NCBI GenBank assembly: GCA_045613385.1
Contig: JAZLAW010000019.1
Coordinates: 22,492 to 86,491 of the forward strand
Source: SIG565 sp045613385
GTDB lineage: Bacteria > Bacillota > Clostridia > Oscillospirales > Acutalibacteraceae
Direction: 5' to 3'
Length of the DNA stretch: 64,000 nt
Shown: in pieces, positions 17,442 to 24,466 of the stretch
Position numbering within the stretch: position 1 is the stretch's first letter
How the letters are laid out: each line of letters begins with the position of its first letter
The notes under the pieces: generated by a model
What the model saw: the letters and a program-made list of their open reading frames with translations, nothing else
Database searches by the model: none
Told to the model about the DNA's origin: nothing
Program-made: the position numbers and the translations under genes

Positions 17442-18581
17442 ATGTTAAAAGCGGTTGTTGTAGGTGGAAGTAACGGCATAGGTCTTGCCATCACAAAGAA
17501 GCTCATAGCAGATGGTTACTATGTTTATATTCTCGACAAGAGCAGTCCCGATGAGATAACAGAGCAAAACAGCTCTTACATATATTGCAATCTTTTAGAG
17601 TTAGATGATAATGTTGTTAGAACATTGGCGGAAGATAAAGAAATTAAGTTTTTAATGTTAACGGCCGGTTTTGGTTACGTTACAGATTTTGAACATCTTC
17701 ATACTGCCGAAATTGATAATCTCTTCACTGTCAATACCGTTTCTACAATAAAAATTATTAAAATGTTTTATGAGCGCATAAAGAGCCAAGAAGATTTCTA
17801 TTGTGCTTTTATGGGCTCTATTGCAGGACTGGTAAGTTCTCCGCTATTTTCAGTTTATGCCGCTTCAAAGGCTGCGCTATGCCGTTTTGCAGAGAGCGTT
17901 AATATAGAACTTGAAAAGGCCGGATTTAAAAACCGCATTTTAAATATATCTCCCGGTTCCCTTAAAGGCACTCGGTTTAACGGGGGAGAAAACGACCTAT
18001 CCCTGACCGCCGATATAGCGGGTGATATAGTTGAAAACGCATATAAAAGGGAAACTTTGTTTATACCCGATTACGACAGCGTATATAAAAGAGTAATTGA
18101 AAATTATAAAAATGATGAGCACTTATTTGGAAGTGACAGCTATGATTATAAGGTTAAATCGGGCAGAGTTGAAGATAAAAGTCGCGTATGTATCGGATAT
18201 CTGTCGGGAACATTTGATTTATTCCATATAGGCCATTTGAATCTTCTGCGCCGTGCTAAAAAACAGTGTGATTACCTAATTGTAGGAGTACATCCCGATG
18301 CGTCACATAAAGGAAAAGAAACGTTTATCCCCTATGAAGAACGATTGGAAATAGTAAGTTCTGTAAAGTATGTTGATAAGGCTGTAATGTCGGTACCTGA
18401 AGATAGTGAAGCCTGGAATAAATGGCATTTCTCGAAGCTGTTTGTAGGCAGTGACTATAAAGGTAGTGAGCGCTTTAAACGCTATGAAGAGTTTTTCAAG
18501 GATAAAAATGTTGAAATAGTATATTTCCCATATACAAAGGGTACAAGCAGTACCCAACTTAGAGAAAAAATAGCAAAATAA
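17442..18581 (+). CDS. Fused short-chain dehydrogenase and TagD-like cytidylyltransferase
   Basis: A 379-residue two-domain enzyme. Residues 1 to about 215 are a short-chain dehydrogenase: VVVGGSNGIGLAI binds the dinucleotide and SVYAASKAAL holds the catalytic Tyr and Lys. Residues about 245-379 are a nucleotidyltransferase of the glycerol-3-phosphate cytidylyltransferase type, with GTFDLFHIGHLNLL (HxGH) and a GTSSTQLREKI end matching the second active-site motif. It probably reduces a sugar or keto phosphate to a polyol phosphate and then activates it with CTP for a surface polymer. The gene has its own promoter and terminator. The substrate is inferred by analogy. Confidence 0.8.
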   Translation: MLKAVVVGGSNGIGLAITKKLIADGYYVYILDKSSPDEITEQNSSYIYCNLLELDDNVVRTLAEDKEIKFLMLTAGFGYVTDFEHLHTAEIDNLFTVNTVSTIKIIKMFYERIKSQEDFYCAFMGSIAGLVSSPLFSVYAASKAALCRFAESVNIELEKAGFKNRILNISPGSLKGTRFNGGENDLSLTADIAGDIVENAYKRETLFIPDYDSVYKRVIENYKNDEHLFGSDSYDYKVKSGRVEDKSRVCIGYLSGTFDLFHIGHLNLLRRAKKQCDYLIVGVHPDASHKGKETFIPYEERLEIVSSVKYVDKAVMSVPEDSEAWNKWHFSKLFVGSDYKGSERFKRYEEFFKDKNVEIVYFPYTKGTSSTQLREKIAK

Positions 18582-18612
18582 AAAACAAGGTGTCGTACGA
18601 CACCTTGTTTTT
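18581..18612. terminator. Bidirectional terminator
   Basis: A perfect 32-nt palindrome with A-rich and T-rich ends, serving the SDR fusion gene and the convergent alcohol dehydrogenase gene. Confidence 0.85.
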
Positions 18613-18624
18613 TATTTATTTGAA

Positions 18625-19758
18625 TTATTCCATAACAATAGCAATCTTAACGCCTGTGAGAGAAATGTTCTTTTCCATAGCGTCAACATACTGTTCTAAC
18701 GGATAGTGATGTGTTACGAGCTTTTCTACCGGGATAGACATTGCCTTAGCATTCTTTAAGAAGCCAAGAGTTTCAATGTATTCGTTAGCGCTGTATACCC
18801 AAGAACCAACAAGGGTGATTTCCTTATTGCAAAGGTCGAAGTGGGGGTTCATTGTGCATTCACCGGCATTTACGAAGAAGCCCATTTCACAGTAGCCGCC
18901 GCCACGACGAACATACTTGTAAGCGTCAGCAGCTGCCTGCGGAACGCCTGTGCACTGGAATACAAAGTCAGCGCCGAAGCCGTGTGTTAATTCCTGAACT
19001 TTAGCAACTCTCTCCTCGATAGTTTTGAGTTCTCTGAAGTTGATAACAGAAGTAGCACCCATTTCTTTAGCGAGTTCGAGACGGGTATCAACACCGTCAA
19101 CTGCGATGATGTTTACAACACCTGCAGCTTTAAGAACTGCAATCTGCATAAGACCGATAGGTCCGCAACCCTGTACTAAAACGGTAGAGCCGAAGTTAAT
19201 AAGGTTTGTAGATTTTGCACGGTTCCAAGCGTGTACGCAAACACAAGCGGGTTCGATAAGCATTCTTTCATCAACCGACATACCGTTTACAACGAAGATA
19301 GAAGAGTTCTTACGAACTAAAATGTGTTCTGCAAACCAACCGTTGTTGTGGTGTTCTGCATCGTCTTCGATAAGACCGTAAACGCCAAGACCTGCGCAAA
19401 GGTTAGGAAGTTCGGGATAACGGCGGCAGTAATCACATTCGCCGCAAAGAAGAACGGAAGTTACAACCTTATCGCCAACCTTAATCGGGTCACCCTTTGT
19501 ATCAACAGTAACGCCTTCGCCGATAGCTACAACTTCGCCTGTACCTTCGTGGCCGAGAACGATTTCTTTGTAACCAAACGGATTATAACGGTATTCGTGA
19601 ACGTCGGTACCACAGATACCGCAGCCTTCAACCTTAACAAGTATTTCACCGGGGCCGGGAGTAGGGATTTCAATGTCTCTTAATTCAACGATTGCTTCGC
19701 CTTCAACGCCGTCAACGATTTTCGGTTTTACAAGATATGCTACTTTTGATGTTGCCAT
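18625..19758 (-). CDS. Zinc-dependent alcohol/polyol dehydrogenase (MDR family)
   Basis: A 377-residue medium-chain dehydrogenase. The catalytic zinc site is CGICGTDVHEY with GHEGTGEVVAIG; the structural zinc site has four Cys in CGECDYCRRYPELPNLC; the NAD(P)-binding motif is QGCGPIGLMQIA. It oxidises or reduces an alcohol, perhaps a polyol or threonine-like substrate. The strongest ribosome-binding site (AAAGGAG), consensus promoter and palindromes upstream suggest high and regulated expression. The exact substrate is not determined. Confidence 0.83.
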   Translation of the reverse strand: MATSKVAYLVKPKIVDGVEGEAIVELRDIEIPTPGPGEILVKVEGCGICGTDVHEYRYNPFGYKEIVLGHEGTGEVVAIGEGVTVDTKGDPIKVGDKVVTSVLLCGECDYCRRYPELPNLCAGLGVYGLIEDDAEHHNNGWFAEHILVRKNSSIFVVNGMSVDERMLIEPACVCVHAWNRAKSTNLINFGSTVLVQGCGPIGLMQIAVLKAAGVVNIIAVDGVDTRLELAKEMGATSVINFRELKTIEERVAKVQELTHGFGADFVFQCTGVPQAAADAYKYVRRGGGYCEMGFFVNAGECTMNPHFDLCNKEITLVGSWVYSANEYIETLGFLKNAKAMSIPVEKLVTHHYPLEQYVDAMEKNISLTGVKIAIVME

Positions 19759-19781
19759 AATTATCTACTCCTTTATTATTT

Positions 19782-19806
19782 GGTATATTGGCCTAACGGC
19801 CATACC
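19782..19806. repeat. Inverted repeat in the dehydrogenase leader
   Basis: GGTAT and ATACC flank TGGCC/GGCCA arms; the element lies between the promoter and the start codon on the minus strand. It could be an operator or a 5' mRNA hairpin. Confidence 0.55.
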
Positions 19807-19809
19807 TTA

Positions 19810-19841
19810 ATTATAGTAGATTGACAATTTTTTGTCAATCT
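19810..19841 (-). promoter_or_regulatory. Consensus promoter with embedded palindrome
   Basis: On the minus strand, TTGACA (19833-19838) and TATAAT (19810-19815), spacer 17 nt: a perfect sigma-A promoter. A 9-bp inverted repeat (19818-19826 with 19833-19841) covers the -35 and most of the spacer, an ideal repressor site. Confidence 0.8.
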
Positions 19842-19870
19842 AAAAATGAATTAATTTATCTACATTTATG

Positions 19871-19905
19871 AAAAAGCGACAGGGAGTATATCCTTGCCGC
19901 TTTTG
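19871..19905 (-). terminator. Probable terminator of the esterase gene
   Basis: An imperfect stem (19872-19884 with 19892-19904, one mismatch and one G-U pair) near a T-rich stretch, just past the esterase stop codon. Confidence 0.5.
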
Positions 19906-19908
19906 CTT

Positions 19909-20541
19909 TTAAAATTTTCTGTGAGACAATAACCAGTCAAGTGTTGTCTGTACAAATGCATTGTTCCAGGAGTCGTGCGCAACGCCTTCTAAGAAATCGT
20001 ATTTAAGATACGGGTTGGTTTCCTTTAATCTTTCAACCATTTCTTTGGTTTGATTAGGCGACACAGTACGGTCTTCTAAGCCGTGGAAAGCCCATATAGG
20101 CATGTTAAGGGTGTGTGCGTTCCAAGCCATACCACCGCCACAGCAGGGCAGTATTGCGGCAAATAAATCGGGGTAGGCCATCGCGGTGTACCAGGTGCCA
20201 AATCCACCCATACTCAAGCCGCAAAGATAAATCCTTGACATATCGGCCGAAAACTTTTCACACATCAGGTCTATAAATCTTTTTATGCTTTCAATTTTTG
20301 CCACCCAAAATGTATGGGTAGGGCATTGCGGCATTATTAAAATGCAATTCTTTAAATTATTATCGTTTACGATGTTGGCATAGCCAAGGCGCAAAACATA
20401 TACGAGCTCTGACTCGCCGTTGCCACGCTCACCCGCGCCGTGCAACTGAAATATTATAGCAGGGTTAGCGCCTACATTATCGGGTATATATGCAATATAA
20501 GGAAAAATATTTTCGTGAGTTTCTTGTTTTATTATTTTCAA
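19909..20541 (-). CDS. Alpha/beta-hydrolase, prolyl-oligopeptidase-like esterase
   Basis: A cytoplasmic serine hydrolase of about 210 residues. The nucleophile is in CGLSMGGFGTWYTA, the acid in WAFHGLEDRTVSPNQT and the histidine in GVAHDSW. The pattern fits small esterases/dienelactone-hydrolase-like enzymes related to phospholipase/carboxylesterase. I prefer the TTG at 20541, 5 nt after GGAGTG; a GTG at 20550 would overlap that site. There is no signal peptide. The natural substrate is unknown. Confidence 0.75.
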   Translation of the reverse strand: MKIIKQETHENIFPYIAYIPDNVGANPAIIFQLHGAGERGNGESELVYVLRLGYANIVNDNNLKNCILIMPQCPTHTFWVAKIESIKRFIDLMCEKFSADMSRIYLCGLSMGGFGTWYTAMAYPDLFAAILPCCGGGMAWNAHTLNMPIWAFHGLEDRTVSPNQTKEMVERLKETNPYLKYDFLEGVAHDSWNNAFVQTTLDWLLSHRKF

Positions 20542-20621
20542 ATTAATCACTCCAAACTTTTATATCAGCATATACTTTATTTATGTATTTTTCAAGGTTG
20601 AGTTTTCGGTTGTTACTTTTA

Positions 20622-20650
20622 TTGACATATTTTGGCGTTTATTATATAAT
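20622..20650 (+). promoter_or_regulatory. Perfect consensus promoter of the permease gene
   Basis: TTGACA (20622-20627) and TATAAT (20645-20650), spacer 17 nt. It rules out the upstream in-frame starts. Confidence 0.8.
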
Positions 20651-20684
20651 GTCTTGGTTGCAAATAGAAAAAAGGGGTGAAAAG

Positions 20685-21788
20685 GTGGAAATAGTAAGAT
20701 TTATAAAGAAAAATATCGTTTTTTGTATATCTTTTTTGGTAGCTTTGGTAACGGCATTTTTTGTGCCGCCCGATAGAGAATATCTTACGTATTTTGACTG
20801 GAAAACCCTTTCTTGTCTGTTTTTAACCTTGGCGGTAGTGTGTGCACTCAGAAATATTAAGTTTTTTACTATTTTAGCTCGTAAATTAGTTCTTTTTGCG
20901 GGGAACCAGCGTTCTCTTTTTCTTTTGCTTATCACCATAACCTTTATAGGCTCTATGATTATTGCTAATGATATGGCACTTATAACCTTTTTACCACTCG
21001 GTTTTTTTGCGCTTACAGTAATAAAACAGGAAAAATATATGGCATATCTTTTTGTACTGCAAAATATATCGGCAAACTTAGGCGGTATGTTGACACCATT
21101 TGGTAATCCGCAAAACCTTTATTTATATTCGTATTTTAATATACCAACCGGTGAATTTTGCCTTATAATGTTACCCGCTTTTTTACTTGCAATTTCACTT
21201 TTGGCGCTCGCGTGTATACCGGTAAAACCTATAAAGTTTACTATTAAAGAAGAGTTCCCCGAAAAACTTAATAAGCCGAAAACAATACTTTATATAGCAC
21301 TTTTCTTGCTTTCGGTATTTATTGTTTTCAGAATAATACCTTTTTGGCTTGGTCTTATAATTATTCCTATAATACTTATTTTTACCGACCGTGATTCACT
21401 GTTTATGGTCGACTATGCGCTACTGGGCACATTCTTCTTTTTCTTCATTTTTGCAGGTAATATGTCAAGAATCCCTGCAGTTAATACCGTTTTATCGGAA
21501 CTACTTGCAAAGGATACACTGCTTGTATCAACGCTTTCTTGCCAGGTTATAAGTAATGTTCCGTCGGCTATATTGCTCTCCCGATTTACAACCGACTATC
21601 CCGCGCTGCTTTTGGGTGTTAATATAGGCGGAACGGGTACAATCATCGCATCACTGGCAAGTCTGATTACATTCAGCGAGTTTAAACTTAACTACCCCAA
21701 AGAGACTAAAAAATATTTAGCGCTATTCACAGTAGTCAACGCCGCATTTTTGATAATAATGCTTGTAGCGGCAAGGTTTTTAATATAA
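20685..21788 (+). CDS. ArsB/NhaD-like (ion transporter superfamily) permease
   Basis: A membrane protein of about 367 residues with ten or more hydrophobic segments. The stretch FIGSMIIANDMALITFLPLG and the later NVPSAILLSRF with GVNIGGTGTIIASLASLI are the paired re-entrant signatures of the ArsB/NhaD/citrate transporter superfamily. The substrate could be an anion, arsenite, or sodium/proton. The GTG at 20685 is chosen because AGGGGTG lies just upstream and the promoter -10 covers an earlier ATG. Confidence 0.78.
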   Translation: MEIVRFIKKNIVFCISFLVALVTAFFVPPDREYLTYFDWKTLSCLFLTLAVVCALRNIKFFTILARKLVLFAGNQRSLFLLLITITFIGSMIIANDMALITFLPLGFFALTVIKQEKYMAYLFVLQNISANLGGMLTPFGNPQNLYLYSYFNIPTGEFCLIMLPAFLLAISLLALACIPVKPIKFTIKEEFPEKLNKPKTILYIALFLLSVFIVFRIIPFWLGLIIIPIILIFTDRDSLFMVDYALLGTFFFFFIFAGNMSRIPAVNTVLSELLAKDTLLVSTLSCQVISNVPSAILLSRFTTDYPALLLGVNIGGTGTIIASLASLITFSEFKLNYPKETKKYLALFTVVNAAFLIIMLVAARFLI

Positions 21789-21860
21789 ATGCAGAAGCCG
21801 TCAGGGAACGACATGCAGGTCGTTGCATACGATGTATTTGGATAAGGAGATTTATATATT

Positions 21861-22019
21861 ATGAAAGCCACTGGAATAGTTAGAAGAATCGATGCTGGTG
21901 TTATAATAACACCAAGAGTTATAAAGCCGCATAAATACTGGGGTTTTCGGGCGATTTTTATAGAAAAATTTTTGACAAAAGCGGCATATTTTGACCTATA
22001 CATAAAAAAAGCGAGGTGA
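21861..22019 (+). pseudogene. Truncated spoVT/abrB-like gene
   Basis: A 52-codon frame behind AAGGAGA whose first 11 residues, MKATGIVRRID, are identical to those of intact SpoVT encoded 1.97 kb downstream. The upstream ribosome-binding region is also similar. All four nucleotide differences in the matching stretch are synonymous, so this was once a functional paralogue. After that the frame diverges and the rest of the AbrB domain is lost. A perfect 19-nt palindrome (21896-21914) follows the break. It marks the left edge of the toxin island. Confidence 0.7.
21896..21914. repeat. 19-nt perfect palindrome
   Basis: TGGTGTTAT and ATAACACCA around a central A, at the point where the spoVT-like remnant loses similarity to spoVT. 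It could be an operator or a scar of the recombination event. Confidence 0.6.
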
Positions 22020-22034
22020 AATTCACCTCGCTTT
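22007..22034. terminator. Bidirectional terminator at the end of the XRE gene
   Basis: A 10-bp GC-rich stem (22011-22020 with 22022-22031) flanked by A- and T-runs, just after the XRE gene stop on the minus strand and overlapping the remnant's stop on the plus strand. Confidence 0.8.
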
Positions 22035-22038
22035 TCGT

Positions 22039-22695
22039 TTAGTCTGAAACGATATCTTTTACGATCTCATCAAAATATTTGGATACGATATGCAAGCAAA
22101 ACTCTTTCATCATTTCCATATTTTCTTCTTTTCCGCCGTAGATTTTACCGGTAATGGGTGATTCCAATTGCACCATAAAATCTTGTAAGATCGCCATGGT
22201 ATTGTTGCCGCTTGCAATATCTTTGTAACGCTTGATGTATTGCAGCAATATACCAAACCGTTCGTGTGCAATCAAGTCATTTAGTAACTTAAGGGTTGCT
22301 TTCCCCTGCGCCATATTATACGGAATGATCTCTTTCTCATAATCAAAGCCAATCGCTTCGTAATCCTTTTTCATATGGTCGGTATTGCCGGTTGCCAAGA
22401 GTTGTAATCCTGCAAAAAATTTCATCGTATCATCGGTAAGCCCAAGTTGATCGGCAGTTAGGTTGGAGTTTTTATCCTCACGAATATTGCTAAGTCCTAC
22501 TAAATAATCGCAAGAAACGCCTAGATACTCTGCCATTTTTCCTGCAAGAGCAATATCAGGATTGCGTTTTCCTAAAATATAAAAATTGATGCTTTGCCGA
22601 GAACAATTTACCGCTTCGGCAAATTCTCCTTGTGATATTCCTTTTTCAGAAAGCAGTTGTTCTAAGCGGTGTCCAAAAATTTGTTGCATTTCCAT
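22039..22695 (-). CDS. XRE-family transcriptional regulator
   Basis: A 218-residue repressor-like protein. Residues about 5-65 are a Cro/C1 helix-turn-helix (RLEQLLSEKGISQGEFAEAV, then NCSRQSINFYILGKRNPDI). The remaining about 150 residues are helical, with no S24 peptidase motif, so it is not a LexA-type self-cleaving repressor. The ATG at 22695 follows GGAGG by 8 nt. It is transcribed away from the barnase/barstar genes, and repeated GTAGC/GCTAC elements lie in the shared promoter region, so it probably controls both directions. Confidence 0.85.
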   Translation of the reverse strand: MEMQQIFGHRLEQLLSEKGISQGEFAEAVNCSRQSINFYILGKRNPDIALAGKMAEYLGVSCDYLVGLSNIREDKNSNLTADQLGLTDDTMKFFAGLQLLATGNTDHMKKDYEAIGFDYEKEIIPYNMAQGKATLKLLNDLIAHERFGILLQYIKRYKDIASGNNTMAILQDFMVQLESPITGKIYGGKEENMEMMKEFCLHIVSKYFDEIVKDIVSD

Positions 22696-22711
22696 ATTCG
22701 AAGCCTCCAAA

Positions 22712-22739
22712 AGTATATATTTGTAGCAACTCAAGACAA
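22712..22739 (-). promoter_or_regulatory. Promoter of the XRE regulator
   Basis: On the minus strand, TTGTCT (22734-22739) and TATACT (22712-22717), spacer 16 nt. A TTGTAGC at 22720-22726 and a GCTACAA at 22743-22749 flank its -35. Confidence 0.6.
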
Positions 22740-22754
22740 AACGCTACAAGGCTA

Positions 22755-22783
22755 TTGACAAATCAACAAAAGTAGCATATAAT
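22755..22783 (+). promoter_or_regulatory. Promoter of the barnase/barstar operon
   Basis: TTGACA (22755-22760) and TATAAT (22778-22783), spacer 17 nt: a perfect consensus. GTAGC and TAGCAAC elements, related to those around the divergent promoter, overlap or follow the -10, fitting repression by the XRE protein. A second TATAAT at 22864-22869 lies nearer the start codon but lacks a good -35. Confidence 0.75.
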
Positions 22784-22887
22784 ATATTATAGCAACGAAA
22801 GTATAGCTTGTCAAGTCTTTGGCGGCGGGAAGATTTGAACTGTACTTTTGTGCGGAACAATGATATAATACGAAAGGAGAAAACAAA

Positions 22888-23454
22888 TTGAGTTTAGAGT
22901 TAGCAATTGTTGTAGCGGCTATAAACGGAGATAGGTTATCACCTCAAATTACAACAAGTTCAAACTATAAGCATTGGGTTAGTGTTGAGGATTGGAAAAG
23001 GTGTATTGCGTGCGCAAATAACCACGGAAAGATTTGGTTGATTGCAGAGCAACCTTATCCGGAACCCCCGATACATCCGAATTGCCGTTGCGCGATTGAA
23101 TTGATGCAAGCGATTACAGCAGGAACAGCAACTATTAATGGAGTAAACGGTGCGGATTGGATGTTAATGTTTAAAAAGTGTTTGCCCGATTACTATATAT
23201 CGAAAGAGGATGCCTTGAAAAACGGTTGGAAACCAAGTAAATGGCCGTCCAATTTCGTGCCTGGCAAAATGATAGCCGGTGGTGTTTATAAAAACAGAAA
23301 CGAGCATTTGCCACAAGCTTCAGGAAGAATTTGGTATGAAGCGGATATTAATTATAAAAGCGGGAAAAGAAACACTCAAAGGATTCTTTGCTCAAATGAT
23401 GGTTTGATGTTTGTTACATACGATCATTACGAAACTTTCTACGAAATTATATAA
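22888..23454 (+). CDS. Barnase-family ribonuclease toxin with small Cys/His N-terminal domain
   Basis: A 188-residue protein. The C-terminal about 105 residues closely follow barnase (LPDYYISKEDALKNGW at the start, DHYETFYEI at the end). The general base Glu is in WYEADINY, the two catalytic arginines in GKRNTQRIL, and the catalytic His in TYDHYETF, so an active RNase is expected. Residues about 35-65 hold CIACANNHGK and HPNCRCAIE, a putative metal-binding hairpin like those in Mu-F/minor-head proteins that carry toxin tails in phages. No signal peptide. The TTG start follows AAGGAG. Barstar is encoded next. Confidence 0.88.
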   Translation: MSLELAIVVAAINGDRLSPQITTSSNYKHWVSVEDWKRCIACANNHGKIWLIAEQPYPEPPIHPNCRCAIELMQAITAGTATINGVNGADWMLMFKKCLPDYYISKEDALKNGWKPSKWPSNFVPGKMIAGGVYKNRNEHLPQASGRIWYEADINYKSGKRNTQRILCSNDGLMFVTYDHYETFYEII

Positions 23455-23468
23455 GGAGGAAAATGCCT

Positions 23469-23756
23469 ATGAAAATAATTGAATTGGATTTGACGGGGTG
23501 CAAATACTTAGCCGAAGTCCACGAAAGAATACGTGTTGCATTTGGATTTTCTGAAGATTATGGTTGCAATTGGGATGCCTTTTGGGATTTTTTATGGAGT
23601 GAATGTGATGCAGATCAAGTTGTGATAAGAGGAGAATATAGTTTGTCTAAAGATTTTGACAAGCCTCTTTCTAAAATGCATGAAGCGTTAGAAGATAATA
23701 TTAAATTTCGCAAAGACAACAATTTGGAACCGTTTTCATACAGAATAATTAATTAA
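23469..23756 (+). CDS. Barstar-family RNase inhibitor (immunity protein)
   Basis: A 95-residue protein of the barstar fold. The segment YGCNWDAFWDFL matches the helix of barstar that plugs the barnase active site, retaining both aspartates equivalent to D35 and D39. It lies 14 nt after the toxin gene, and GGAGG spacing favours the ATG at 23469 over one at 23463. The tight coupling and family match make it the cognate inhibitor that protects the producing cell. Confidence 0.9.
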   Translation: MKIIELDLTGCKYLAEVHERIRVAFGFSEDYGCNWDAFWDFLWSECDADQVVIRGEYSLSKDFDKPLSKMHEALEDNIKFRKDNNLEPFSYRIIN

Positions 23757-23774
23757 GAACTTAGCAGTATAAAA

Positions 23775-23826
23775 CTCCTTTGTTGACAGATAATAACAGT
23801 GTTATCAAATCAACAAAGGAGTTTTT
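23775..23826 (+). terminator. Terminator hairpin that also contains the spoVT ribosome-binding site
   Basis: Long arms (AACTCCTTTGTTGA near 23775-23788 pairing with TCAACAAAGGAGTT near 23809-23822) flank a smaller GATAA/TTATC inverted repeat, and T's follow. The 3' arm contains the AAAGGAG used by spoVT. Read-through from the toxin operon would therefore either stop or hide that site. Confidence 0.7.
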
Positions 23827-23830
23827 ATAT

Positions 23831-24355
23831 ATGAAAGCAACTGGAATAGTTCGTAGAATCGACGATTTAGGTCGTGTGGTTATACCAAAAGAAATCAGAA
23901 GAACAATGCGAATCCGTGAGGGAGACCCGTTGGAAATCTATACCGATGCTAATGGGCTTGTTATATTTAAAAAATACTCGCCGATAGGCGAAATGTCGGC
24001 GTTTGCGGCACAGTATTGCGAGGCGCTGTCCGGCGGTACGGTACTGGGGGTTGCTATTAGTGACTGCGACAAGTTCATTGCGGCGGCGGGTATGCCCAAA
24101 AAGGAAGCAATCGGTACTGCGGTGATGCCGGAACTCGATTCACTTATCCGTGAGCGCAGAACGGTTACTTCGGGGTTGGATACAATAAAGGTTGCCGAAC
24201 GCAATATGCTTGCTATGGCACCGATAATTTCGGCGGGGGATGTTATGGGATGCGTATCGCTTTTCAGCAGTGAAATGGCAGCGTCACCGAGCGAATCTGA
24301 CATAAAACTCATATCGGTTGCGGCATCATTTTTGGGCAGACTTATGGAAGAATAA
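23831..24355 (+). CDS. spoVT: Stage V sporulation regulator SpoVT
   Basis: A forespore transcription regulator that acts late in sporulation under sigma-G in Bacillus. Residues 1-50 are the AbrB-type swapped-hairpin DNA-binding domain (MKATGIVRRIDDLGRVVIPK). The rest is a GAF-like domain (LSGGTVLGVAISDCDKFIAAAG onward). The length is 174 residues, as expected. The ATG at 23831 is fixed by AAAGGAG in the upstream hairpin; an in-frame TTG at 23780 is less likely. The toxin island lies directly upstream, so its original promoter may have been displaced. Confidence 0.9.
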   Translation: MKATGIVRRIDDLGRVVIPKEIRRTMRIREGDPLEIYTDANGLVIFKKYSPIGEMSAFAAQYCEALSGGTVLGVAISDCDKFIAAAGMPKKEAIGTAVMPELDSLIRERRTVTSGLDTIKVAERNMLAMAPIISAGDVMGCVSLFSSEMAASPSESDIKLISVAASFLGRLMEE

Positions 24356-24362
24356 AAAGTAC

Positions 24363-24391
24363 TTGCATTTTTATTATATATATGGTATAAT
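24363..24391 (+). promoter_or_regulatory. Promoter of the rimP-nusA-infB operon
   Basis: TTGCAT (24363-24368) and TATAAT (24386-24391), spacer 17 nt, preceded by TGG. Confidence 0.75.
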
Positions 24392-24415
24392 CTTGACAGT
24401 ATAAGAAGTAGGAAA

Positions 24416-24447
24416 GAAGAGTAGGGCGACCTGCTCTTTACTTTTTG
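24416..24447 (+). promoter_or_regulatory. Terminator-like hairpin in the rimP leader
   Basis: A stem of about ten pairs (24416-24425 with 24430-24439, two G-U), GCGA-type loop, followed by ACTTTTTGTTT, positioned between the promoter and rimP. This is the layout of an attenuator; NusA autoregulation of its own operon would be a plausible input. Confidence 0.5.
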
Positions 24448-24466
24448 TTTAGAAAGGATTGATATT

